Shown: piece after piece, positions 44,720-53,708 of the stretch
Layout: each line of letters opens with the position of its first letter
How positions within the stretch are numbered: the stretch's first letter is position 1
Origin: Coprococcus eutactus
GTDB lineage: Bacteria > Bacillota > Clostridia > Lachnospirales > Lachnospiraceae
Reading direction: 5' to 3'
Length of the DNA: 64,000 nt
Assembly (NCBI RefSeq): GCF_025149915.1
Contig: NZ_CP102278.1
Coordinates: forward strand, 62,001 to 126,000
Notes under the pieces: generated by a model
The model's input: only the letters and a program-made list of their open reading frames with translations
Told to the model about the DNA's origin: nothing
The model's database searches: none
Position numbers and translations under genes: made by a program

Positions 44720-44861
44720 AAAAAAATGAGGGGAGAGAGGATTCAAATAAATGAAAAACTCTTTACGATGTATAGTATATCCAGGAATTGTGAAAAAAAT
44801 GTGTTTAAAGATTAATCTATTTATAAACATTAATAAACAAAGATAAACAAATAATAAAACG

Positions 44862-44890
44862 TTCACAAACTGAAGGTATTTATGTATAAT
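44862..44890 (+). promoter_or_regulatory. Promoter of tatD
   Basis: TTCACA (44862-44867), 17-bp spacer, TATAAT (44885-44890). Confidence 0.8.
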
Positions 44891-44981
44891 ACAGCGTGAC
44901 AGATGAAATGAGATCGTGTCTGTATTTGAGATCACAGGGCGATTAAAACAGGCTGGTGTTCAAGACAGGAAGGTTGAGAAG

Positions 44982-45752
44982 ATGATATTTGAGACACATG
45001 GACATTATGATGATGAGCAGTTTGACGAGGATAGAGAACGACTCATTGCAGAATTTTTGGAAAAAGATATAGATAAGGTGATGAATGTCGGCGCGGACAT
45101 GCAGTCATCCAGAAACTCGGTTGAACTTGCCGGAAAATATCCACATTTTTATGCTGCTGTAGGTGTGCATCCAAGTGAGGTGGGAGATCTCACTGAGGAT
45201 GATATGCAGGCGCTTAAGCAGATGACACTTGAAAATCCAAAGGTGAAAGCGATAGGTGAGATTGGTCTCGATTATCATTTTGATGATGATCCGCCAAGGG
45301 ACGTGCAGAAGAAATGGTTTATCAGACAATTGGAGCTTGCGCAAGAACTAGGCATGCCTATAATCATACACAGCAGAGATGCCGCGTCAGACACCATGGA
45401 GATACTGAAAGATATGGATGGTGGAAGAAATGGCGGAGTGATACACTGTTATTCATACAGCAGGGAACAGGCGAGAGAATATATCAAGATGGGATTTCAT
45501 ATAGGAGTTGGGGGAGTTGTTACATTTAAAAACAGCCGCAGACTTCAGGAGGTCGTGGAAGATATTCCTCTTGAAAAGATCGTCCTTGAGACCGATTCTC
45601 CATACATGGCTCCGGTTCCATTCCGGGGAACAAGGAACTCTGCCCTCAACATACCTTATATAGCTGAGAAGATAGCCGAGATCAAGGGCGTTCCGGTTCA
45701 GAAAGTGTATGACCAGACATACGCGAATGCCCTGAAAATGTACAAGATGTAA
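44982..45752 (+). CDS. tatD: TatD-family metal-dependent hydrolase
   Basis: 256 residues. TatD DNases are two-metal TIM barrels. Visible ligands: ETHGHYDD at the start, AAVGVHPSEV, AIGEIGLDYHFD (Glu), PIIIHSRDAASD (His), GVIHCYSYSREQA (His), and VLETDSPYMAPVPFRG (Asp). ATG 44982 lies 8 nt after AGGAAGG, and the TatD domain begins directly there. Its usual neighbour rsmA follows, separated by a long palindrome. It may act in DNA repair or quality control. Confidence 0.94.
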   Translation: MIFETHGHYDDEQFDEDRERLIAEFLEKDIDKVMNVGADMQSSRNSVELAGKYPHFYAAVGVHPSEVGDLTEDDMQALKQMTLENPKVKAIGEIGLDYHFDDDPPRDVQKKWFIRQLELAQELGMPIIIHSRDAASDTMEILKDMDGGRNGGVIHCYSYSREQAREYIKMGFHIGVGGVVTFKNSRRLQEVVEDIPLEKIVLETDSPYMAPVPFRGTRNSALNIPYIAEKIAEIKGVPVQKVYDQTYANALKMYKM

Positions 45753-45771
45753 TAAAAACGTAGATTACAGG

Positions 45772-45879
45772 CAATGGAGGTTTCGTAATGTGAATTGAGA
45801 CCAGGACTTTGTGGTATTCCCTAGACAGGCATACCACAAAGTCCTGGTCGTGACACAAATCTTGATGAAACCTCCATTG
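45772..45879. repeat. Long inverted repeat between tatD and rsmA
   Basis: Outer arms CAATGGAGGTTTC (45772-45784) and GAAACCTCCATTG (45867-45879), and inner arms of 19 perfect bp, GACCAGGACTTTGTGGTAT (45799-45817) and its complement (45831-45849), with a 13-nt loop. No T tail. Confidence 0.85.
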
Positions 45880-45903
45880 TCTGGACGCAGGAAAGGATAA
45901 AGC

Positions 45904-46767
45904 ATGGAGAAGTTAAGCAATCCACAGGTTACGATAGAGACGATAAAAAAGTACGAATTTGCATTTCAAAAGAAGTTCGGGCAGAACTTTCTGATAGATT
46001 CCCATGTGATAAACAAGATAATCAGCGCAGCGGATATCACAAAGGATGACTGCGTGCTGGAGATAGGCCCGGGAATTGGGACCATGACACAGTATCTTGC
46101 GGAGAGCGCGGGACAGGTAGTGGCGGTGGAGATAGATAAGAATCTCCTGCCTATATTAGACGAGACTCTTGCTGAATATGACAATGTAACGGTCATCAAT
46201 GACGACATATTGAAGGTCGATATCAACAAGATAGTGGAGGAGAGAAATGGAGGCAGACCTATAAAGGTTGTTGCGAATCTTCCATATTATATAACCACGC
46301 CGATCATCATGGGACTTTTTGAGAAGCATGTGCCGCTGCTCTCGGTGACCGTCATGGTACAGAAAGAGGTGGCAGACCGCATGCAGGTCGGACCGGGAAC
46401 AAAGGATTACGGTGCACTGTCACTGGCAGTACAGTATTACGCAGAGCCTTATATCGTTGCAAATGTACCACCAAACTGTTTTATCCCAAGACCGGGAGTG
46501 GGGTCTGCCGTTATCAGGCTTACCAGATTCCAAGAGCCGCCGGTAAAGGTGAAGGACGAGCAGCTGATGTTCAGGCTTATCAGGGCATCCTTCAACCAGA
46601 GAAGAAAGACTCTCCAGAACGGAATAGCCAACAGCGGAGAGCTGTCATTTACAAAGGAGGAGGTTGCAAAAGCTCTTGAATCACTTGGAATATCAGCAAA
46701 TATCCGAGGAGAAAGTTTGGGACTGGCGGAATTTGCAGCTTTGAGTGATATTCTTTCGGACAAATAG
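45904..46767 (+). CDS. rsmA: 16S rRNA (adenine(1518)-N6/adenine(1519)-N6) dimethyltransferase
   Basis: 287 residues (KsgA). Dimethylates the two adenosines in helix 45 of 16S rRNA during 30S maturation. FAFQKKFGQNFLIDSHV, SAM motif I VLEIGPGIGTMTQYLAE, acidic VAVEIDKNLLP, INDDILKVD, catalytic NLPYY at about residue 125, and C-terminal FIPRPGVGSAVIRL and SFNQRRKTLQN. Start ATG 45904 is directly downstream of the long palindrome. Confidence 0.97.
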   Translation: MEKLSNPQVTIETIKKYEFAFQKKFGQNFLIDSHVINKIISAADITKDDCVLEIGPGIGTMTQYLAESAGQVVAVEIDKNLLPILDETLAEYDNVTVINDDILKVDINKIVEERNGGRPIKVVANLPYYITTPIIMGLFEKHVPLLSVTVMVQKEVADRMQVGPGTKDYGALSLAVQYYAEPYIVANVPPNCFIPRPGVGSAVIRLTRFQEPPVKVKDEQLMFRLIRASFNQRRKTLQNGIANSGELSFTKEEVAKALESLGISANIRGESLGLAEFAALSDILSDK

Positions 46768-46858
46768 TTGAATACCAGATGGCGGCGGAACATAGATAAT
46801 TGATAGGATCCCGGAAACATCAGAGAGAATGTTTTCCAAAGGGAGAGGAGGATTATCT

Positions 46859-47872
46859 ATGGTGTATTGGAACAGATTTATATCGTATATTTACAGGTAT
46901 CATGATGGACGCAAATGTGAAAACTCCGGATTTGCCAAGGTGGCAAAGACAGGGAGGACGGGCCGTATAACGATAGGGTTGAAAAATGGTATCGGCGCGC
47001 GTGAAACTGTGTATGGTGTCTATATTTACAGAGAGACGCTGCCGCAAACGGGAATCGTGCACGGAAGAAGACAGGAAGACAGAGACGGTGATAGAACAGA
47101 TGGGGCGGATGACAGTGCGTTAGGACAGACACCGCTCATGATCCCCCTTCCGGTGATGATAGGCAAGATGAAGCTGTGCGGAGGACATGGCGAGGAGACA
47201 TTTTCATTCTGCTGGGACAACGTTGAGGGAAGCGGCCGCCCGATAACAGCATTTGCCGGGATAGCGATAAGACTGATGGAAAATGCCGAGAGCGGATGCA
47301 GCCACTGTTATGAGAATGACATGTTTTGCTCATCATGGACAGACAGCATGGTGGATTACTCAGTGATGTGGACGGAGGGTGTACCTTCTGGAAATGGTGT
47401 TCTGGAAGAGGCTGTCCGTGAGGTGTCGATCACAGATGATGTTGTCACTGAGACTGAGAAAGTTCAGACATCTTCCGGCAGTGAGACTGAGGCTGCTGTG
47501 GAAAATATGTTCAAGGAATACGAACATCTGCCTCTGCTTCCCGGAAGTTCACTTGACGATGGATTGGACAGTGTTATAGAGAGCGTCCGGATAACACCAA
47601 ATGACATAGGGCTGTTGGACATGAACAACTGGAAGCTTGGAGTCAACAGCTTCCTGACGCACGGATATTACAGCTATAAGTACCTCATGCTAGGGAAGAT
47701 CATATTTAAGCCGGGCGGCAGGGAGAGCTGTTACATACTGGGGGTTCCTGGAGTATACTCGGCAAGGGAGAAATATCTTGCGGGGATATTTGGCTTTGAC
47801 AGATTTGTGCCTGAGAAAGAGACAAATATAAAGACCGGCAACTTCGGTTACTGGATAGTTGATATAGTGTAA
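46859..47872 (+). CDS. Conserved hypothetical protein (DUF6128-like)
   Basis: 337 residues, soluble. The N-terminus (YWNRFISYIYRYHDGRK, NSGFAKVAKTGRTGRITIGL) and the C-terminus (NSFLTHGYYSYKYLMLGKI, CYILGVPGVYSAREKYLAG, FGFDRFVP, GNFGYWIVDI) flank an acidic, variable middle of about 100 residues. I recall a Lachnospiraceae family (DUF6128) with these ends, but not with certainty. ATG 46859 is 7 nt after GAGGAGG. It ends directly at tadA. Function unknown. Confidence 0.7.
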   Translation: MVYWNRFISYIYRYHDGRKCENSGFAKVAKTGRTGRITIGLKNGIGARETVYGVYIYRETLPQTGIVHGRRQEDRDGDRTDGADDSALGQTPLMIPLPVMIGKMKLCGGHGEETFSFCWDNVEGSGRPITAFAGIAIRLMENAESGCSHCYENDMFCSSWTDSMVDYSVMWTEGVPSGNGVLEEAVREVSITDDVVTETEKVQTSSGSETEAAVENMFKEYEHLPLLPGSSLDDGLDSVIESVRITPNDIGLLDMNNWKLGVNSFLTHGYYSYKYLMLGKIIFKPGGRESCYILGVPGVYSAREKYLAGIFGFDRFVPEKETNIKTGNFGYWIVDIV

Positions 47873-47896
47873 GTGGAGAATGATAGGTTGATACAA

Positions 47897-48418
47897 ATGA
47901 GTTGCGAAGAGAAAAAAGACTGCTGCCAGGAAATGTCTCCTGAGCAGCTGGCGGGACACGAAAAATATATGGATAAAGCGCTGGCGCAGGCAAGAAGGGC
48001 CTATGCAAATGGAGATGTGCCGATAGGCTGCGTGATAGTGCATGAGGGAAAGATAATCGCCAGAGGTTTCAATAAGAGAAATCTTAAGAAAACCACACTT
48101 GCCCATGCCGAGATACTTGCCATTGAACAAGCCTCAAAAAAGCTTGGCGACTGGAGGCTGGAGGAATGTACCATGTATGTTACACTTGAGCCATGCCAGA
48201 TGTGTGCTGGGGCGATAGTTCAGGCCCGTATTCCGAAGGTAGTCATCGGGTGTATGAATCCGAAGGCGGGATGCGCAGGTTCCATAATCAATCTGCTTCA
48301 GATGCAGCAGTTTAATCATCAGGTGGATGTGATCCGGGGGGTAAGAGAGCAGGAGTGCAGCGGTATGATGAAAGAGTTTTTTAAGGACCTGAGACAGGGG
48401 AAGATGAAGAAGGCTTGA
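47897..48418 (+). CDS. tadA: tRNA-specific adenosine deaminase
   Basis: 173 residues. Deaminates A34 to inosine in tRNA-Arg(ACG). Zinc/catalytic motifs TLAHAEILAIEQA (HAE) and VTLEPCQMCAGAIVQARI (PCxxC), and family start MDKALAQARRAYANGDVPIG. The stretch before it is longer than usual and Cys/Glu-rich. The start could be ATG 47897 or GTG 47873, which lies directly after the previous stop; ATG is preferred. The -35 box of the SRP RNA promoter overlaps its stop codon. Confidence 0.94.
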   Translation: MSCEEKKDCCQEMSPEQLAGHEKYMDKALAQARRAYANGDVPIGCVIVHEGKIIARGFNKRNLKKTTLAHAEILAIEQASKKLGDWRLEECTMYVTLEPCQMCAGAIVQARIPKVVIGCMNPKAGCAGSIINLLQMQQFNHQVDVIRGVREQECSGMMKEFFKDLRQGKMKKA

Positions 48419-48443
48419 CGAAGTCCTGCCAGTCGGATATAAT
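48415..48443 (+). promoter_or_regulatory. Upstream promoter of the SRP RNA gene
   Basis: TTGACG (48415-48420), 17-bp spacer, TATAAT (48438-48443). The -35 box overlaps the tadA stop codon. Confidence 0.8.
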
Positions 48444-48456
48444 GTAGCCTACGGGT

Positions 48457-48485
48457 TTTGCATCCGCAATTGAATATGTTATAAA
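48457..48485 (+). promoter_or_regulatory. Second possible promoter of the SRP RNA gene
   Basis: TTTGCA (48457-48462), 17-bp spacer, TATAAA (48480-48485). It would start transcription close to the conserved 5' end of the RNA. Confidence 0.5.
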
Positions 48486-48756
48486 GTTTCCATGCAACCG
48501 GGGAGTTAGCGGCGCCCTGTACCTGCAATCCGCTATAGCAGGGGTGATGGTCTTTCAGAGGGGTGGCTGCTGTAGGGCTGCCCTCAGTAAGTGGTGTTGA
48601 TGTTTGGGTCTCGCGCAACAGGAATCTCTGAACCGTGTCAGGTCGGAGACGAAGCAGCACTAAGGGGAATCTCCTGTGTGCCGTGAGGGTGCCTGGACTG
48701 AGCTAACTGCTGAGGTAACGTCTATGGTGACGCTTCGAAGAAAGACCGCATGGATT
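48486..48756 (+). ncRNA. ffs: Signal recognition particle RNA (large bacterial type)
   Basis: About 270 nt, like Bacillus scRNA. The Alu domain GGGGAGTTAGCGGCGCCCTG, then TGCAATCCGCTATAGCAGGG, is at the 5' side; AGTAAGTGGTGTTGATGTTT follows. The SRP54-binding helix 8 is at about 48630-48665 (GTGTCAGGTCGGAGACGAAG, then CAGCACTAAG), and TGCCTGGACTGAGCTAACTG is at the 3' side. The ends close by TCCATGC (48489-48495) with GCATGGA (48748-48754), followed by eight T. With Ffh it targets membrane proteins. The position after tadA is usual in Firmicutes, where dnaX normally comes next; it does not here. Confidence 0.95.
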
Positions 48757-48942
48757 TTTTTTGTGTATATTCCCGCCGGGTGACGGTGAAGGATGCACTT
48801 ATTTTATAAGATATTTATTAAAAATTTAAAAAAATATAGCAAAATGCTACAAAAGATGTTATCATCAAGTATGATACTTTTACGGAAAGGGAAAAGCCGT
48901 AGAAAAGTGTCTTAATAGTGATTTTCCAAGGGGCGAACTATT

Positions 48943-49533
48943 ATGAATTACGCTAAAGTAATTGATTTTGTAAAGACACAGACGGCTGTGAATGGCAGAC
49001 CGCCAAACTACCCATTCAGAAGTAGGTTTGAGCACACTATGAGAGTTTATAGATGGGCTATTAAGCTTCAATCCAAACTGGGTGGAGATTTGGATATTAT
49101 AGTTCTTGCCGCACTTCTTCATGATGTGGGCTGGGATGATGAGAGACCACATGGTGAGGTAGGAGCAGAGATTGCGGTAAACTACCTGGACAGCCTTGGC
49201 GTAGATCCTCAGAAGATAGCAAAGATCGGTGAGATCATCATGATACATGAGGAGAAAGATACAGATGCAGATCTGTCGCTGGAGTGCAGAATAGTTATGG
49301 ATGCCGATCTTTTGGACGAGGTTGGTGCCATAAGTGTGTTGTGGGATTCCATGGCAACTGCTATAGAGGATGAGGCCAGTTATAAGCGTGCATATTACAG
49401 AATAAAGAATTTTTACAAGATTAACAAACCGAAGATAAAAAGATGCAAGACTGAGGCCGGAAGGCTTGAGTACAGCAAACGCATGCAGTTGTTGGAGGAT
49501 TTTATCTTCCAGCTTGAGAAGGAACTTTTTTAG
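48943..49533 (+). CDS. HD-domain phosphohydrolase
   Basis: 196 residues, soluble. HD motif residues: His in RSRFEHTMRVYRWA, LAALLHDVGWDD (HD), a further His in IMIHEEKDTD, and Asp in VMDADLLDEVGA. It would be a metal-dependent phosphohydrolase acting on a nucleotide or nucleotide signal, with no other domain to indicate the substrate. AAGGGGCG precedes ATG 48943. The 185-nt gap after the SRP RNA is very AT-rich and presumably contains its promoter. Confidence 0.88.
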   Translation: MNYAKVIDFVKTQTAVNGRPPNYPFRSRFEHTMRVYRWAIKLQSKLGGDLDIIVLAALLHDVGWDDERPHGEVGAEIAVNYLDSLGVDPQKIAKIGEIIMIHEEKDTDADLSLECRIVMDADLLDEVGAISVLWDSMATAIEDEASYKRAYYRIKNFYKINKPKIKRCKTEAGRLEYSKRMQLLEDFIFQLEKELF

Positions 49534-49656
49534 AGAGCCTGTAGAGAATCTATGGGAGGGATTTATTAAGGGGTATTTCTAAGAGTACCTGCATGTACAT
49601 AGAACAGCATTTGTTCATTTATTACATTCAATCATTATGGATAGGAGAGATAATTT

Positions 49657-50160
49657 ATGAAGACATTTGTTAAGATTTTGGTAGCGATACTCGTGGTTGC
49701 GGCTCTGTGTGGTGGTATATATCTGGTGCTTCCGGAGACGGCGCAGACATTTGTAAAGGGTAATATCCAGTATCGTATAAATGACGAGGCAAAGAAGAGA
49801 GTAGATGAGGCAAAGAACAGCCAGATAAAGTACACATACAAGGACAACGGAATCAAGAAGATATATGACCCAGGCACCACATACGGATCAGCACTTGAGA
49901 ATAAAGCTAAGACAACAGTATGGTACTACGAGAGCAATGGAACCGGTGGATACACCATAACATTCTATGGCACTAAGGTTAGTATGGATCTTGCGAAATA
50001 TGGTTCGGATGGAACATATATCGACAAGACACTCAAGGTAGTATTCGATTACAAGCCTAACAACAACGGCGGTTATACAGGAACAGTTTCATGGTATATT
50101 GACAACGAACCATGTGAAGAGAGTATAACACTTGCAGTTGTACAGGCTCTGTGCAATTAG
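49657..50160 (+). CDS. Secreted or membrane-anchored hypothetical protein
   Basis: 167 residues. An N-terminal hydrophobic segment (VKILVAILVVAALCGGIYLV) acts as signal or anchor. A Lys/Glu helix follows (NDEAKKRVDEAKNSQ), then a small beta-rich domain (WYYESNGTGGYTITFYG, VVFDYKPNNNGGYTGTVSWY) with two Cys near the C-terminus. No family recognised. GGAGAG precedes ATG 49657. Single gene with a strong terminator. Confidence 0.75.
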   Translation: MKTFVKILVAILVVAALCGGIYLVLPETAQTFVKGNIQYRINDEAKKRVDEAKNSQIKYTYKDNGIKKIYDPGTTYGSALENKAKTTVWYYESNGTGGYTITFYGTKVSMDLAKYGSDGTYIDKTLKVVFDYKPNNNGGYTGTVSWYIDNEPCEESITLAVVQALCN

Positions 50161-50192
50161 ATAATAAAGGAATAAAGGGAGCCCCCAAAAGT

Positions 50193-50247
50193 AAAAATAA
50201 CCTCCAAACTGATGTAGGAAAAACTACTTGGTTTGGAGGTTATTTTT
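50193..50247. terminator. Bidirectional terminator
   Basis: 17-bp perfect arms AAAAATAACCTCCAAAC (50193-50209) and its complement (50231-50247), serving the gene at 49.7 kb and murG. Confidence 0.93.
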
Positions 50248-50272
50248 ATTCATTTACTTGAACAGAACAATA

Positions 50273-51346
50273 TCAGTCGTTGCTGTTTACAAGTTCCTCT
50301 ATCATGTTGACGATCATTCCTGTTGAATCAGCAAGGTTGCTGGATTCCATCGCCTGGATATATTTGTCTTTGTTGTTGTATACCTCATGTATAGCGGCGA
50401 ACAGTGTGTCGGTATTCAGCTCTTCTTCCTGGATCACATAGCTGTAGCCGCTCTTCTCAAATGACTGGGCGTTCAGTATCTGGTCTCCACGGGAGGCAGC
50501 CTTTGATAATGGAATGAGGATGTTTGGCTTTCTTAGAGCGAGAAGCTCACATATAGCATTTGCACCGGCTCTGGAGATTATGATATCACAGAGTGCCAGC
50601 ATGCTTGCCAGTTCCTTTTTCACATATTCATACTGTACGTATCCCTTCTTATCCTTAAGACTTTCGTCCAGATTATCCTTGCCGCAGAGGTGGATGACAT
50701 TGAAGGTCTCCAACAGTTTGTCGAGATTTTCCCTTATTGCGTTGTTGATTATAACACTTCCTGAACTTCCACCCACGATGAGAAGGACTGGTTTGCTGTC
50801 AGTGAATCCGCAGTAATTGTATGCGAATGCTGAGTCGCCGCGGAAGAGCTCTTCTCTGATAGGAGTTCCGGTTACAACAGCCTTGCCATCCGGAAACAGA
50901 TCCTTTGTCTCAGGGAAGTTGCAGCATACCTTTGTGGCCTTTGGAAGAGCCAGCTTGTTGGCAAGTCCGGGTGTCATATCCGATTCGTGGATAATGACAG
51001 GGATACCCGCCGAGTGCGCTGCAAATACAACAGGGACAGTGACAAAACCACCCTTGGAAAATACCACATCAGGTTTCAGTTCCTTCATGAGCTTCTTTGC
51101 TTCAGAGATACCTTTGAGAACCTTGAAAGGGTCAGAGAAATTCTTCATTGAGAAGTATCTTCTGAGCTTTCCTGAAGAGATTCCGTGATAAGGGATCCCC
51201 ATATCTTCTATAAGCTTTTTCTCCATGCCGTCGTATGAACCGATATATTGAATGTCATAACCATGTTTCTTAAGTTCAGGCATGAGGGCCATGTTTGGAG
51301 TGACATGTCCGGCGGTTCCTCCGCCTGTCAGTATAATTCTCTTCAT
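50273..51346 (-). CDS. murG: UDP-GlcNAc:lipid I N-acetylglucosaminyltransferase
   Basis: 357 residues, GT28. Adds GlcNAc to lipid I to make lipid II at the inner membrane face. [18 protein letters not shown] (G loop 1), [50 protein letters not shown] (G loop 3), and [20 protein letters not shown] with [16 protein letters not shown] for UDP-GlcNAc. ATG 51346. It lies outside the usual dcw cluster, as is common for this type of MurG in Clostridia, with a TSCPD gene 24 nt upstream. Confidence 0.95.
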   Translation of the reverse strand: MKRIILTGGGTAGHVTPNMALMPELKKHGYDIQYIGSYDGMEKKLIEDMGIPYHGISSGKLRRYFSMKNFSDPFKVLKGISEAKKLMKELKPDVVFSKGGFVTVPVVFAAHSAGIPVIIHESDMTPGLANKLALPKATKVCCNFPETKDLFPDGKAVVTGTPIREELFRGDSAFAYNYCGFTDSKPVLLIVGGSSGSVIINNAIRENLDKLLETFNVIHLCGKDNLDESLKDKKGYVQYEYVKKELASMLALCDIIISRAGANAICELLALRKPNILIPLSKAASRGDQILNAQSFEKSGYSYVIQEEELNTDTLFAAIHEVYNNKDKYIQAMESSNLADSTGMIVNMIEELVNSND

Positions 51347-51370
51347 AATGATTGTTAATCCTCCTGAATT

Positions 51371-51616
51371 TTATGCTGTAGCCAGATACTGCTTGAGAGC
51401 CTGAGCCAGCTGATCCGGACAGGATGTTGATTTGAATCCGCAGGTGGTACCCTCAAGTCTCTCAATCACATCTTCGGGCTTCATACCCTCGACAAGAGCA
51501 CCTATACCCTTGAGATTGCCGTTGCATCCTCCGGTAAATTTAACATTGTGAAGCTTTCCGTCTATCACATCAAAAGATATCTCAACAGAACAAGTTCCTT
51601 TAGTCTTATAAACCAT
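51371..51616 (-). CDS. TSCPD-domain small Cys-rich protein
   Basis: 81 residues. Motif set VYKTKGTCSVEISFDV, VKFTGGCNGNLKGIGAL, TCGFKSTSCPDQLAQAL (TSCPD) with four conserved Cys, probably binding a metal. The domain resembles the C-terminal part of class II ribonucleotide reductases. ATG 51616 has GAGGT upstream. Probably co-transcribed with murG. Function unproven. Confidence 0.88.
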   Translation of the reverse strand: MVYKTKGTCSVEISFDVIDGKLHNVKFTGGCNGNLKGIGALVEGMKPEDVIERLEGTTCGFKSTSCPDQLAQALKQYLATA

Positions 51617-51867
51617 AACAATACCTCTTTTCTTATTGTACTTTGCCAATCATTTTTATATTCGTGTATGCGCAGACTGTCTGAGATCCTACGCATTCTT
51701 CGCACTATATAATAACAGAAAAGAGCACAAAATCCAAACATTTGTCGAACGAAAATAATTGTATACGTGGGAAATGCACTCATATAATACTACCATCCGG
51801 ACCGGCCAAACGGATAAGTGGGACAGGCATGACAAAAATAATCGAAAGTGTAGAGGAGAGATTAGCT

Positions 51868-52608
51868 ATGTTTGAAACTTTGTTGAGTCAGAATGTATGT
51901 GTGTATGTGATAGTGATGTGTGGATTTATGGGAGTTGTCGGACGAATGATCATGGGTGGCTGCTTCAGGAGGCTGATAAAAGAGACGGAAACTATGGGAA
52001 GGACACGGAAAAGGGCTCTGAGGGAGATAAGAAAGCGGTATGAGGATATAAGCTTGCTGGATGTCGAGGTGAGGGATACGGCGGCATTTGTAGACAAGTA
52101 CATAGACAGACTGAAAATAGGATTGATATCTGTAAATGCGTGGAATGCATTTATAAAAAATCTTGGCGTTATAGCGGCTGGGACAGGCATATTTGCGGCG
52201 GTTTATCAATATCATGTAGTAGGTGATGGGGGAGAGACAGTCAAACTGCTGATGAGCGCGCTGGCTGCGGACATGGCATTGCTTCTCGCGTACAACCAGT
52301 GGAATCCCTCGTTGTATATGAAGACACTAAGAGACAGCGTGATGAATTATCTGGGAAACAATCTGTCCAACAGGTTTTGCAGGGAGGATAGGAGACAGAT
52401 GGCAGCAGCCGCGAAAGTTCCGGAGGAGGTGGAGGGAGATGCTGCAACTGTCAGGGCTGCGTGCAGCAGTGAGATACCGGTGGATAAAAAGCGGACTGAG
52501 TCAGGTCCGCGGACAGACACGGGCAGAGCCGCCCGGGCGCGGTCTGAAGGGGCTGATTATGACAAGCTCCTTGATAAAATGATGCAGAAAATACTTGCGG
52601 ATGGGTAG
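51868..52608 (+). CDS. Membrane protein of unknown function with charged tail
   Basis: 246 residues. N-terminal membrane segment (VCVYVIVMCGFMGVVGRMIM), a charged coiled segment (KETETMGRTRKRALREIRKR), one or two further hydrophobic segments (NLGVIAAGTGIFAAVYQY, LLMSALAADMALLLAY), then a hydrophilic Arg/Glu-rich C-terminus. No family recognised. ATG 51868 follows GAGGAGAG. The next gene, a deacetylase, starts 29 nt downstream, so one operon is likely and a cell-wall role is possible. Confidence 0.75.
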   Translation: MFETLLSQNVCVYVIVMCGFMGVVGRMIMGGCFRRLIKETETMGRTRKRALREIRKRYEDISLLDVEVRDTAAFVDKYIDRLKIGLISVNAWNAFIKNLGVIAAGTGIFAAVYQYHVVGDGGETVKLLMSALAADMALLLAYNQWNPSLYMKTLRDSVMNYLGNNLSNRFCREDRRQMAAAAKVPEEVEGDAATVRAACSSEIPVDKKRTESGPRTDTGRAARARSEGADYDKLLDKMMQKILADG

Positions 52609-52637
52609 GTGAGTAAATAAATTCAGGATGGTAAAAA

Positions 52638-53606
52638 TTGAAGAGATGGAAGATAGCAGCATTGTGTGCTGTATGTGTTATGGGAACCTTGCTTCAGGGA
52701 TGTTCGATCTATGATAAGGCTGATCTTGACAAGATGTCAGCCACGCCGGGGGATGCGTTCAGGGCTAATGCGGACAGTGACAATGGCGGGAGGAGTGATA
52801 GTGCGGAAAAAGACGACGGCAAAGCAAATGATGAGGAGAAGAATGCGGAAAATGCAGGGGAGAATACGGAAGACCTGACAAAACTCAGGGATTACAGCGC
52901 TATTTCCACAAAAAAGTATTCATGGTACATAGTCAGGGACAAGAATCACGGTATGAGCGGATGCGATAACAGTTTCCCTTTGGATCAGTATGACGCTTAT
53001 TATGTGGACAGAACCTGTGCAGAAAAGGGAGAAAAGGTGATGTATCTCACATTTGACTGCGGATATGAGAATGGATATACGGAGCAGATGCTTGACGTTT
53101 TGAAGAAACACAATGCAAAGGGCTGTTTCTTTGTGACGATGACGTACATAAGGGATAACCCGGACATAATAAAGAGAATGAAGGAGGAGGGGCATCAGGT
53201 AGGAAACCACACGGTGCATCATCCGTGCATGCCGGAGAAGAGTGTGGAGGAGCAGAAAAGTGAGCTTAAGGAATGTTCGGATTTTATGAAGAGTGAAACT
53301 GGTTACGATATGGATATGTATTTCAGACCGCCGAGCGGTGAGTACAGTGAGCAGGTTCTGCAGCTGGCCAAGGATATGGGGTACAAGACCATCTTTTGGA
53401 GTATGGCTTACCTCGACTATGATGTGAACAACCAGCCGGGGACGGACTATGTCATTGATCATTTTGCGAAATATTATCATCCCGGGGCAATTCCGCTCAT
53501 ACACAATGTGTCATCGTCAAACGCGCAGGCACTTGATACGGTTCTCACAAACCTGGAGAAGGAGGGATATGAGTTCAGGTCTTTAAATGAGATGAAATTT
53601 GAATAG
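52638..53606 (+). CDS. Lipoprotein polysaccharide deacetylase (PdaA-like)
   Basis: 322 residues. Lipobox LLQGC (Cys at about residue 22), a low-complexity acidic linker (about 35-80), then a NodB domain: LTFDCGYENGYTEQML (catalytic Asp-Asp region altered to DCGY as in PdaA proteins), GNHTVHHPCMPE (zinc His), YFRPPSGEYSEQVL, and PLIHNVSSSNA. PdaA removes acetyl groups from N-acetylmuramate in cortex muramic-lactam formation, fitting the sporulation remnants in this window. The start is TTG 52638 (AGGATGG upstream); without it the signal sequence would be lost. Confidence 0.88.
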   Translation: MKRWKIAALCAVCVMGTLLQGCSIYDKADLDKMSATPGDAFRANADSDNGGRSDSAEKDDGKANDEEKNAENAGENTEDLTKLRDYSAISTKKYSWYIVRDKNHGMSGCDNSFPLDQYDAYYVDRTCAEKGEKVMYLTFDCGYENGYTEQMLDVLKKHNAKGCFFVTMTYIRDNPDIIKRMKEEGHQVGNHTVHHPCMPEKSVEEQKSELKECSDFMKSETGYDMDMYFRPPSGEYSEQVLQLAKDMGYKTIFWSMAYLDYDVNNQPGTDYVIDHFAKYYHPGAIPLIHNVSSSNAQALDTVLTNLEKEGYEFRSLNEMKFE

Positions 53607-53621
53607 CAGTATCAGAAACAG

Positions 53622-53666
53622 AAGCTCTCTGCGCGGATCATGGCGGTCCGCACGGAGAGCTTTTGT
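53622..53666. terminator. Terminator after the deacetylase gene
   Basis: AAGCTCTCTGCGCGGA (53622-53637) pairs with TCCGCACGGAGAGCTT (53647-53662) including two G-U pairs, then TTTG. It may also serve the convergent MerR gene. Confidence 0.88.
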
Positions 53667-53708
53667 GTATAAGTGTATAAGTGTTTATGATTTTATTTAA
53701 ATAGTTTT

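Noticed and set aside
44545-44861. A T-box element before the aminotransferase gene
   Set aside because: The conserved T-box sequence and specifier loop are not visible; only a simple terminator-like hairpin is present.
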